Shown here one piece after another: positions 1-6,939 of a stretch of 12,356 nt of DNA. The DNA comes from Chrysochromulina tobinii (Eukaryota > Haptophyta > Prymnesiales > Chrysochromulinaceae). Location of the stretch: NCBI GenBank assembly GCA_001275005.1, contig JWZX01000255.1:1-12356 (forward strand), given 5' to 3'. Numbering within the stretch: position 1 is the first letter of the stretch; every line of letters starts with the position of its first letter. The notes beneath the pieces were generated by a model. That model worked only from the letters and a program-made list of their open reading frames with translations. It made no database searches and had not been told where the DNA came from. Made by a program: the position numbers and the translations under genes.

Positions 1-726
1 CCGGCCGCCGCCTGCCGCGCAGCGCCACCGCCCGGTCCCCCGCGCCCGGACCCCGCCGCCGCGCCGCCGGCCCAGTGTACTCGCCTACGTTGGAGGTCAC
101 GCGAGTTAGCCGAGTTTTGTCACGGTCGCCAAACAGTTCATACTACATACAGTTCGAACGCGGACGATGCATCTTACTATGACTATGCGTACTTTGTGTT
201 GTATCTCCCGTGTGACCGCGCGCCGGGCGGGATACCTATACGGAGGTCAACGAGGATCGAGGTCCGGGTATACAGTCACGCTAATATGCCCGCGCCTATC
301 GTATACCTCAAGGGGTCGGGCGACAGTAAAAGATGGCGCTGGGTGAGCACTCACACCTCCACCAAGGACCGGGACCAGCCTCGACTCGGCTCTGCCTCTG
401 GCACTCTGCCTCGGTATGGCGCTCTGTCACTCTGCGGCGTGCCTCTCGCGTGGTCTTCGAGCTCGACCCCTCTCATCCGCCCGAGCGGAAATAATCCGAT
501 CGAGGATGGCTGGTACTTGGTGGATGCATGGCTCAGCGCTCATCCCAGCGCTCATCCCCGTCACCGCTCGCACGGCTTCACGTGCCACTAACGTGCCACA
601 AGCCGACGCCGCATCATGCACAGCCCTTCTCCCACGAACCGTAGTCGCCTCGGCCATGTGGCCTTTCGTGGCTCTCTCACGCAGCACCCGAAGTCGAGCT
701 TGCCACACGGATTTGCAAGGCTGCTC
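1..726. other. Intergenic region, no convincing gene
   Basis: The first ~75 bases are almost pure G and C with CCG/GCC runs. The rest has ordinary composition. Open frames exist on both strands (for example 196-591 plus and 427-708 minus), but their translations are arginine/serine/proline-rich, without a recognisable domain, signal peptide or repeat. Because the acetyltransferase frame ends at 727 on the minus strand, this stretch is its 3' side. I looked on the minus strand for a Cys/His cluster of a ZZ or TAZ2 domain that could be spliced on and saw none. A small direct repeat of GCGCTCATCCC lies near 535-560. Confidence 0.5.
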
Positions 727-3700
727 TCAAACTTGCGGCTCGCCACCGAGGTTCGCGAGGATCATCATCGTCGCAAAGTGCGCTCGCCGCAGCTCGTTGA
801 ACTGCCAGTGGCGATCAATGCACAGCTGCAGAAAATCCATGCGCTTGTCCACGAGCGGGTGGGAGATTTCGTCGCCCACCTCGGCGCGCGCCTTCTCCGA
901 TGACGTGTCGCCGTGCGCCGTGCGCGCGATGCGTCCCGGTGCGTCCGGCGGAGGCATGAGACGGCGGTCTATCTGATTGAGCGTCGCGATGAGAAAGCGC
1001 TTGCGCACCGACTTGGTCTGCTTCTTCATCTGCTCGACGAGCACATGGGACGCCTCGCGCGCGAGGCCGGGCGGCGCGGCGCGCGTGGGCACGGGCGGCG
1101 CGGCGCGTGGAGGCTCGAGCATCGTCTTGAGGTGGTCAGGGAAGAAGTCGCCCTCGAAGAGAGGAAAGTCGCGGATCGAAGTGAGGTGCTCAACGTGCGT
1201 CTGGATGTCTTCGTACGTTGAGACGATGCCGTCGGTGACAGCATAGTTGAGCATCTTCTCGTACCAGTCGCGCAACTTGGCCATCGACATGGGCCGCGTG
1301 CCGTGCCGCGGGTCGATGGGACGCGTGTGGAAGATGTACTCGTCTCCCGCCTGAGGCGGAGCCACCCAGATGTGCGCAAAGTCGAAGCCGCGGTCGCGCG
1401 CGCTTCGCAAGTAGCCGTTGGCCATGGCGTGGTAGACGAGCGTTCGCTGCTCCGGCGGCGATGTCTGCAGGTAGCGCACAGAGTCGAGGTACGAGATGTA
1501 CGCGCGGTTGGTGTTGGGCGCGGGGCACTCGGGCCCGTACTCCTGCACGTACATGGCGAAGAAGCACACGTCGCGACCACCGACCTCCTGAAAGGCGAGC
1601 ACCACGCGCGACTCGTATGGGAATGCATCGGGGTAGTCGGCGCCGTAGCGTGCCTTCATTGCGCCGAACGCGGGATAGTTGAAGCGCTTCGACGAGACGA
1701 CGCGTACGGTCAGGCCGTCGACGCTCACGTTGAGCTTCTTCATCGTCTGCGCAACGTACGCTTCGATCGAATCCGAGAGCGGGTGCGTGCGCAGCGCCGA
1801 GGCGCGACGATGCTGCAGCGCGAGCAACCGCGTCGCGCTGTCGAGCGGCACGCCTTTCCGATGGCACTCGTTGCAGATGTAGCGCTGCTTGTCTATCTTC
1901 CACTCGGCGGGTAGCTGCGCTGGATCGGGGAAGAGGGCACACACATAGTGGAACCAGCGCTCGCACCCACCCTCGCACAAAATGTAGTTGTCGAACGCCT
2001 GGTCCTCCTTGGCATTCCACACGCACTTCTCGAACGTCTCGTGGCGCAGCTCGACGTCCTTGAGGTACTCGGGCTGCGTGCCCGCATTCATGTCCGCGTG
2101 GCACCCGTGGCACACACGGATGTTGAGGCGCAGTCCGGGGTCACGAAAGTACGTTTGGCCCGACCGAATCTGCTTGTAGCAGCCGGAGCAGCGCAGCAGC
2201 GGCGGCTCCATCGGCAGATTGACGTGAAGGCACGTCGAGCAGCAGATCTGCCGTTGCGCGACATCGACGCGTTCCAGCACGGCACCCGAGTGGCATTCCT
2301 GGCAAACTGCAGGCAGGTCGCTCGCCTTGGCACGCCACGTGGCATTTTTGGACCCGCCCGTGTCACAGCTGCACACGAGCTGCACATCGCACGTGCCATC
2401 TTCGTGCACGGCCGTCACCACGGCTGCGTTCGTCTTCAGCGGCGGCGCGTGAGTCTCGAGGGGATCGAACTCAGTCGGCTTGGGGCCGCTCGCCTGCCTG
2501 GACGGGTCGACGATGACATTCATGCCGATGGCGATGCACTCCTCGTTGCGGTCGGTAGGCTCATGCCCGATCGGTATGCTCGCGCTGTGCTCGATGAGCT
2601 CGGCCATCTTGCCCTCCTTGGCGAGGTGGTCGAAGCCGACGAGATCGACGTCGCCATCCTTCCACGACCCGTCCGACATGGCATCCGAGGAGCCACCAAA
2701 GGTTTGCTCGTCGCTCTCCTCCTTGCGCGCTGACTGGCGCAGCGCGCGGCCGGAGCGGCTGCTCATCGGCGCATTGTGAGGCTCCTTGGGGTTCGCCGAA
2801 GGCATCGGCTTGTCGGCATGGCTACGCTTCGCTGGATTGGCTGGATCGCCTCGTTCGATGCGCTGGATCTTGGATGCATGCTCGCCGCCTGAGACATGGG
2901 CCTCATCGACGGGCACATGGCCGCACCTTCCGTCGACATTGGCACCTGCGAAGCCGGCGAGCCCGTCGTCATCATCGTCGAGCGCGGCGCTGCTGCCTCC
3001 ATCGCCCCAGCCAACAAGGTCGTCCATCGGGAGCGCTCGCCTCTCGGGTGCTTGGCGAGGCCGCTTCGAACCTGCAACCTGTCCAGGCACCACCTGCCGG
3101 CCGTCTCGCGTGTGATGCTCCGTTGTGAGCAGGTCGTCAAGGTCGTTCATCTCATCGCCGTCCTCGCCTCCAAAGTCGTCAACGGAGTGGCCGCAGAAGC
3201 CGCCGAAAAAGCCGCCGCCGTTGAGCGACGCCACCAGACTGTTGCTCGTCATGGGACCAATCGCCATGGGTACAATCGAGCTCGAGGGCTGCGGACTGAA
3301 TGGAAGAGGCATGGCAGGCGGCATCGAGATGACTCCAGCCCGAGGCTGCGCCTCCAGCTTCAATGCTGGCGCCGGGGCCTTTCCCACAGCAGACCGAGCC
3401 CGAATCGCCCCGAGGCCGCTGGCACCCTGTCCTGGAGCAGCAGCGGCGGCCGGCCGCCGCTGCTGCTGCGGCGGCGGCGGCTCCGTCGCCTGCATCCGCT
3501 TCTGCAACAAGCCGTTGGGGTACCTCTTCTGGATGTACGAGATGAGCTTGCGGCGATAGTGCTCGCGAAGCTTGACCATCGACTGCCACTTGTTGCAAGT
3601 AGGGCAGTCGTTTTGCCCACCTGGCAGGTTGGAGATACTGCACTCCAACGTGTGCTTCTCGACGCGCTCGAGCACCTGCTTCATCACGGAGCACCCTTCG

Positions 3701-4464
3701 ACAGCGCACTGTGGCTGCACACGCCGCACCGAGTACAATTTGCAAACGACAGTGCGTGTGAGATCGTACCACCGTGCGTGCGCGCTAGTGCTCGTGCGCG
3801 TGCGGGCGGGCGAGCGATGAATGTCATCGCGCGCGGGTGCGGCGGAACGCACCTTGGGGCACAGCAGCGCATGAATGAGGACCTTAGTCCCAAGGTTGGA
3901 ACTCTTAGCCTTGGAAGCCGACGACGCGCCAGACCCCTCACCTTGCCATGATGACGCGGCGCTCTGCCCTAGCATGGCAGCAGGGGGAACTGGTGTCCTT
4001 CCGGTCAAAGGCACCACCTGATTGTACTCCTGCTTGTACTCTTGCTTGACTGTTTGGGCGCTCGCAGCTGGCGGCGGTGAAGAAGACCGTAAAGATGGTG
4101 TCGTTCCGGTCAAAGGTACCACCTGATTGTGCTCCTGCTTGTACTCTTGATTGATTGTTTGGGCGCTCGCAGCTGGCGGCGGTAAAGAAGACCGTAAAGA
4201 TGGCGCAGCCGGGGCGAATCGCGCGGCTGGGGCGGATGGCGCGGATGGCGCAGCCATCGAGGGGTGAGCACGAGCACGACTCTGCTTTAGACCATTGACG
4301 GTGCGGATGAGCACGTCAGCGCCTAGCAACTGGCGCACACGCGAGCAAAACTCTCGCAAATCAATATTCCGACTGCGGAGGCCATCGAGCAGGTGCAGGA
4401 TTTGCGGGCTCGAGTGGTGGCGCAAGATCTCGTTCGCCAGATCCTCAACAGAGACGGTGGCCAT
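727..4464 (-). CDS. p300/CBP-type histone acetyltransferase with N-terminal RST-like domain
   Basis: This is a nuclear transcriptional co-activator that transfers acetyl from acetyl-CoA to histone lysines (KAT3/HAC family). Rough domain order over 1245 residues: RST/TAF4-like helical domain 5-62; two 35-residue repeats 89-158; TAZ-type finger with H198-x3-C202, C253-x4-C258, H271-x3-C275, C287-x2-C290; low-complexity linker 325-640 with a basic KRPR cluster at 467-470 (possible nuclear signal) and an acidic DDDDD run; Tudor-like strands 645-718; RING/PHD region 720-870 (C759, C762, C785, C788, C830, C834, H839, C842, C864, C867); KAT11 domain ~900-1240. The SYLDSVRYL motif, HIW at 1031-1033 and the WY pair at 1067-1068 match the p300 substrate/CoA site, whose W1436 and Y1467 are known to matter, so the enzyme is probably active. 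The ATG at 4464 has A at -3 and G at +4. Oddities: no bromodomain or KIX, no ZZ/TAZ2 after the acetyltransferase, and a possible retained intron in the TAZ finger. Family assignment is firm; exact ends and splicing are less so. Confidence 0.93.
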   Translation of the reverse strand: MATVSVEDLANEILRHHSSPQILHLLDGLRSRNIDLREFCSRVRQLLGADVLIRTVNGLKQSRARAHPSMAAPSAPSAPAARFAPAAPSLRSSLPPPAASAQTINQEYKQEHNQVVPLTGTTPSLRSSSPPPAASAQTVKQEYKQEYNQVVPLTGRTPVPPAAMLGQSAASSWQGEGSGASSASKAKSSNLGTKVLIHALLCPKVRSAAPARDDIHRSPARTRTSTSAHARWYDLTRTVVCKLYSVRRVQPQCAVEGCSVMKQVLERVEKHTLECSISNLPGGQNDCPTCNKWQSMVKLREHYRRKLISYIQKRYPNGLLQKRMQATEPPPPQQQRRPAAAAAPGQGASGLGAIRARSAVGKAPAPALKLEAQPRAGVISMPPAMPLPFSPQPSSSIVPMAIGPMTSNSLVASLNGGGFFGGFCGHSVDDFGGEDGDEMNDLDDLLTTEHHTRDGRQVVPGQVAGSKRPRQAPERRALPMDDLVGWGDGGSSAALDDDDDGLAGFAGANVDGRCGHVPVDEAHVSGGEHASKIQRIERGDPANPAKRSHADKPMPSANPKEPHNAPMSSRSGRALRQSARKEESDEQTFGGSSDAMSDGSWKDGDVDLVGFDHLAKEGKMAELIEHSASIPIGHEPTDRNEECIAIGMNVIVDPSRQASGPKPTEFDPLETHAPPLKTNAAVVTAVHEDGTCDVQLVCSCDTGGSKNATWRAKASDLPAVCQECHSGAVLERVDVAQRQICCSTCLHVNLPMEPPLLRCSGCYKQIRSGQTYFRDPGLRLNIRVCHGCHADMNAGTQPEYLKDVELRHETFEKCVWNAKEDQAFDNYILCEGGCERWFHYVCALFPDPAQLPAEWKIDKQRYICNECHRKGVPLDSATRLLALQHRRASALRTHPLSDSIEAYVAQTMKKLNVSVDGLTVRVVSSKRFNYPAFGAMKARYGADYPDAFPYESRVVLAFQEVGGRDVCFFAMYVQEYGPECPAPNTNRAYISYLDSVRYLQTSPPEQRTLVYHAMANGYLRSARDRGFDFAHIWVAPPQAGDEYIFHTRPIDPRHGTRPMSMAKLRDWYEKMLNYAVTDGIVSTYEDIQTHVEHLTSIRDFPLFEGDFFPDHLKTMLEPPRAAPPVPTRAAPPGLAREASHVLVEQMKKQTKSVRKRFLIATLNQIDRRLMPPPDAPGRIARTAHGDTSSEKARAEVGDEISHPLVDKRMDFLQLCIDRHWQFNELRRAHFATMMILANLGGEPQV
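3436..3467. repeat. Perfect 32-bp palindrome inside the acetyltransferase gene
   Basis: Each base from 3436 to 3451 pairs with its partner from 3467 down to 3452. The centre is GGCCGGCC with no spacer, flanked by GC-rich CAG/CGG-type trinucleotide runs. In the protein it falls in the Q/R/P/A-rich stretch around residues 333-343. It could form a cruciform or a strong RNA hairpin. Confidence 0.85.
3715..3852 (-). other. Candidate in-frame 138-nt intron within the TAZ finger
   Basis: On the minus strand the sequence reads AAG then GTGCGT at 3852, a strong 5' splice site, and GTGTGCAG ending at 3715, a plausible 3' site. The segment is 46 codons with no stop. It separates the HALLC half-site (H198, C202) from the C253-x4-C258 half-site and is rich in R, T and S, unlike the finger. 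Removing it leaves four residues between C202 and C253, compact for a TAZ finger and a better fit to the family than 50. The 3' site has a weak pyrimidine tract, so a genuine protein insertion remains possible. Confidence 0.4.
3991..4200 (-). repeat. Two tandem 105-bp in-frame repeats in the acetyltransferase gene
   Basis: The units 4096-4200 and 3991-4095 abut directly and differ at only a handful of bases. Each encodes 35 residues (89-123 and 124-158) beginning SLRSS and ending in PLTG followed by TP. Both carry a QEYKQE core, and the second copy contains VKQE, which fits the sumoylation consensus (hydrophobic-K-x-E). The near identity points to a recent duplication. The length is a multiple of three, so the frame is kept. 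Confidence 0.9.
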
Positions 4465-5338
4465 ATTCCTTTGACGGCAGCGCCAACACTTGAGCTACGA
4501 AGGGCCGGCCACTCTGGAGGCCATTCGTTATCGGAAAAGCGTTGTGGTGGGCAGAGATGGTGGATGGGAGTAGCGACAGAGCGAGAGAGCGCAGTGGGGG
4601 CGTCGAGATGTGTCGTGCATCGAGTGAAGCCTGTCGTGTTGTGCGTCGAGGGTTGTGCGCCATGTCGCGAGAGAGCCGTGGTGCAATGCCAGTGGTGCAG
4701 TGCCAGTGGTGCAGTGCCGGTGCAGCAGTGCCAGAGATACGGGCTGTGCTATGTGGCGAGGGGCGTGGCTGCACCACCTCGATCGCGGCGTTCGTGTTCC
4801 GTAGGTGAAGCTCCTCTCGTCACGCGTCAGCGCTACTCCGAAGATGAGAGAGGCGACATAGTGAATGCCGCAGGGTTTTGACAGTTGTGAGGCCCGGGCT
4901 TTCATCAGGGCTTTCAAGAGCCATGTCATCGAGCGTGTGTTGTGTATGCCCACGCCCCTCCACAACATCGTACAATCCTGCGTGCCCTAACAAGAGAGCC
5001 CCAACATGCCTCGTGCAGCACAAGGCTGCCTCCTATGGCGTCGCGAAGAGGCCAAGGTGGCGCTGCTTGGTGCTTGTGCCATCCTCGAGACGAGATCTCA
5101 GCACACGATATGGGCCCAGGGGGCGAGGGCTGGGGACCCGCTTTTCTTTTCGTCTCTCTATACAAAAACTTGCACCCAGACCCGGCCTCCCACGCAGCCG
5201 GGCGAGTCGGCGGCGGGCGCAGCTCCTGCGGCGCACGCCGCAGCCGCGCCGGCATCGGTGCGAGGCAGCAGCCTCTGTGGGTTACGCACACGCACCAGGC
5301 GGGGAAGCGACGATGACAGGGCGCGCGGCGCGTGGAGA
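4465..5338. other. Upstream region of the acetyltransferase gene, no convincing gene
   Basis: This stretch lies 5' of the acetyltransferase ATG and should contain its promoter and 5' UTR. I saw no clear TATA box facing the gene. Open frames on both strands (4393-4881 plus, 4528-4968 minus) give low-complexity products rich in R, S, C and H, without domains. A TATACAAAAA stretch near 5159 on the plus strand is TATA-like, but no supported gene lies downstream of it. Confidence 0.4.
4678..4733. repeat. Four tandem 14-bp units upstream of the acetyltransferase gene
   Basis: The unit is GTGGTGCARTGCCR: 4678-4691, 4692-4705, 4706-4719, and a degenerate fourth copy 4720-4733 (GTGCAGCAGTGCCA). It lies 214-269 bp upstream of the acetyltransferase ATG, so it may be an ordinary minisatellite or a cluster of protein-binding sites. 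Confidence 0.8.
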
Positions 5339-6595
5339 CTAGATGGCGGGGCGCGGCGCGTGAAGACAATCGCGCCATCGTCGCCTCCCCCGGTTCTGCT
5401 CGGACGACATCGCCTTGCAATGCGCCGACGCTTCCTTTTGCCACCGTGCCCGTCGGAGCGGCGTTGGAGACGCCGGCGGCATCGAACCTGCGTGCACCGA
5501 CGCGCCCGATGGCGCGCGCCCCCGTGGGGAACGCAAAGACGCACTCGACACCGTCGCATTACGACGGAGTCGAGCACAAGTGGTGGCTTCCATCGCCGCC
5601 GCCGCCGCCACCGCCTCCTCCGTGGACGTCACGCCGAAGGCCGAGGCACCACATTCGGCGCCGGTTGCGCCGCGCAACGCGCGGCGTCGGCGCTTTCGCC
5701 GCCGCACCTGCACAGCACGCGCGCGCGCTCCGCGCCATCGTGCTGCGGGCACGAGCTGGCCAGAGTTTGAGAGTCCGAGCGCAGCTCCTCCGTAGCGCGC
5801 GCGCGTCAAGGCGCGCGGCGAAAGGGGCGGGCACGTCGATGGCAAATGGAGAGATGGTTGGGAGCAACGCCGTCCTCCGACGCGCCTGGAGCCGGCCGCA
5901 GCGGGGCGCGGAGGCGCGCGCATGCGCGCGTAGCGCAAAAAAAGGTTGCACGGACGGACGCACGAATTAGGAATTCCTAAAGGGGGTCCGAGCCAGTACC
6001 CTGAAAGGCTGCTGCGCTCGCCTTTTTCAGGGTCCCCAGGATATATGGCAACCACTTTACGAGACAGAACTTTTCCGCTAAGTTTCCAGTTTGGAGAGGT
6101 ATTGCCGGTCAGTGGTTCTTTTCCTCCCGCAACGCGGTAGTACTCATCGATGCAGCTCTCACACGAAGTAAGGAGATGCTGCAACTGAGGAACGGCCTCA
6201 AAGAGATCCACGGGGCAGGTGGAGGTGCTCATGTGCAAAGGAAGGTCACTCTTGCGAAAAGGTGCTTTGCCTTGTCCAACATCCCATGAGGCCTCGTGGT
6301 AAAAGACGATGGGTTTGGGCGAAGTTCTGGAAAAGATCGTTCCAGTGAAGTTGACCGATCGATACGTTCGTAAAGAGCTGATGCTCGTACTCGTGATGAT
6401 CAGAAGAGGTTCTAAGTAGTGTGCAGCACATGGTTGATTCGAGGCAATCTTTGGCTCGAGGCCGAGTTGTGCTTTGCAAGATGTGGTGACAGCGGAGATG
6501 GGGTTGACGTAGGTCCATTCGCCGGTCGCCGAAGATTGGGAAGACTGGGCCACGACGTGCACCGCAGCGAGGAGAAGCGGGCACGTGACGCGCAT
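5339..6595 (-). CDS. Secreted glycosyltransferase-like protein, catalytic half unrecognisable
   Basis: I cannot name this gene firmly. From the ATG at 6595 the product begins with a signal-peptide-like segment (residues 1-17, hydrophobic core PLLLAAVHVVA). Residues 62-185 then show a strand-like LLIITSTSI, a PIVFYHEASWD stretch, DLFEAVPQLQHLL, CIDEYYR, and finally GKVLSRKVVAI. As I recall the family, that order resembles the first half of algal nucleotide-sugar transferase-like proteins, where a K-x-x-AL-type helix leads to a DxD metal site. N-glycosylation sequons NFT (82-84) and NTS (165-167) suit a secretory protein. After about residue 184 (near 6044) the similarity ends. The frame stays open to 5339, but the product becomes arginine- and alanine-rich with no DxD, which is expected of chance reading in GC-rich DNA. 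It may be a truncated pseudogene, or its 3' exons may lie elsewhere. The frame is also open upstream to 6766. Confidence 0.4.
   Translation of the reverse strand: MRVTCPLLLAAVHVVAQSSQSSATGEWTYVNPISAVTTSCKAQLGLEPKIASNQPCAAHYLEPLLIITSTSISSLRTYRSVNFTGTIFSRTSPKPIVFYHEASWDVGQGKAPFRKSDLPLHMSTSTCPVDLFEAVPQLQHLLTSCESCIDEYYRVAGGKEPLTGNTSPNWKLSGKVLSRKVVAIYPGDPEKGERSSLSGYWLGPPLGIPNSCVRPCNLFLRYARMRAPPRPAAAGSRRVGGRRCSQPSLHLPSTCPPLSPRALTRARYGGAALGLSNSGQLVPAARWRGARARAVQVRRRKRRRRALRGATGAECGASAFGVTSTEEAVAAAAAMEATTCARLRRNATVSSASLRSPRGRAPSGASVHAGSMPPASPTPLRRARWQKEASAHCKAMSSEQNRGRRRWRDCLHAPRPAI
5998..6033. repeat. Imperfect hairpin at the point where the glycosyltransferase-like homology ends
   Basis: The left arm ACCCTGAAAGGC (5998-6009) pairs with the right arm GCCTTTTTCAGGGT (6020-6033), with a two-base bulge and a 10-base loop. 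A perfect 14-bp palindrome, TTAGGAATTCCTAA, lies close by at 5967-5980. On the minus strand, GTAAAG at 6060 and TTTCAG ending at 6001 could bound a 60-nt in-frame intron, which would place the hairpin across its 3' splice site. Confidence 0.6.
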
Positions 6596-6864
6596 CGCAG
6601 ATTGGCAGATATATGGATATCTCCCCCGAAATAGATATCTCTCCGGAGAAAAAAGTTTGCTCGGCCCCTTGAATGACATGACGCATGCGACCCGAACACA
6701 CACAGTATGGCCCTGACGATCAGAGCGGCGCCGTGTCGGCGCGTATGCTCCGCGTGCCCGGTGCACGCTGCGTTTAACGCTGCGTTCACACTGAACACAA
6801 CAACACCCCTAACGGCGAGCTTCTACATGTGTAGACCTCAAAACCGAAATAGAAAATCAGAAAG

Positions 6865-6939
6865 TTCAAGTTCAAGTTCAAGTTCAAGTTCAAGTTCAAG
6901 TTCAAGTTCAAGTTCAAGCTCGTGTTCAAGCTCGTGTTC
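6865..6939. repeat. TTCAAG hexanucleotide microsatellite with 12-mer tail
   Basis: Nine uninterrupted copies of TTCAAG run from 6865 to 6918. They are followed by one full and one partial copy of a 12-mer, CTCGTGTTCAAG (6919-6930, 6931-6939). Because six is a multiple of three, all frames stay open: the plus strand can read as a serine run and the minus strand as alternating Glu-Leu. I take both readings as by-products of the repeat. Confidence 0.9.

Noticed and set aside
196-591. Plus-strand frame of 131 codons near the window start
   Set aside because: It has no domain, no signal peptide, and a composition that changes within the frame. I could not support it as a gene.
1190-2113. Long minus-strand frame (307 codons) inside the acetyltransferase gene
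   Set aside because: It overlaps the RING/PHD and KAT11 coding frame, and its product is arginine-rich without domains. It is a shadow of GC-rich coding DNA.
2896-3951. Plus-strand frame of 351 codons opposite the acetyltransferase linker
   Set aside because: It is antisense to a well-supported gene and has low-complexity R/A/H-rich content with no recognisable fold.
5006-5970. Overlapping plus-strand frames of 212-254 codons, and antisense frames in the same GC-rich block
   Set aside because: Several frames on both strands are open at once, as expected from high GC, and all read as R/A/P-rich sequence. Nothing favours one over another.
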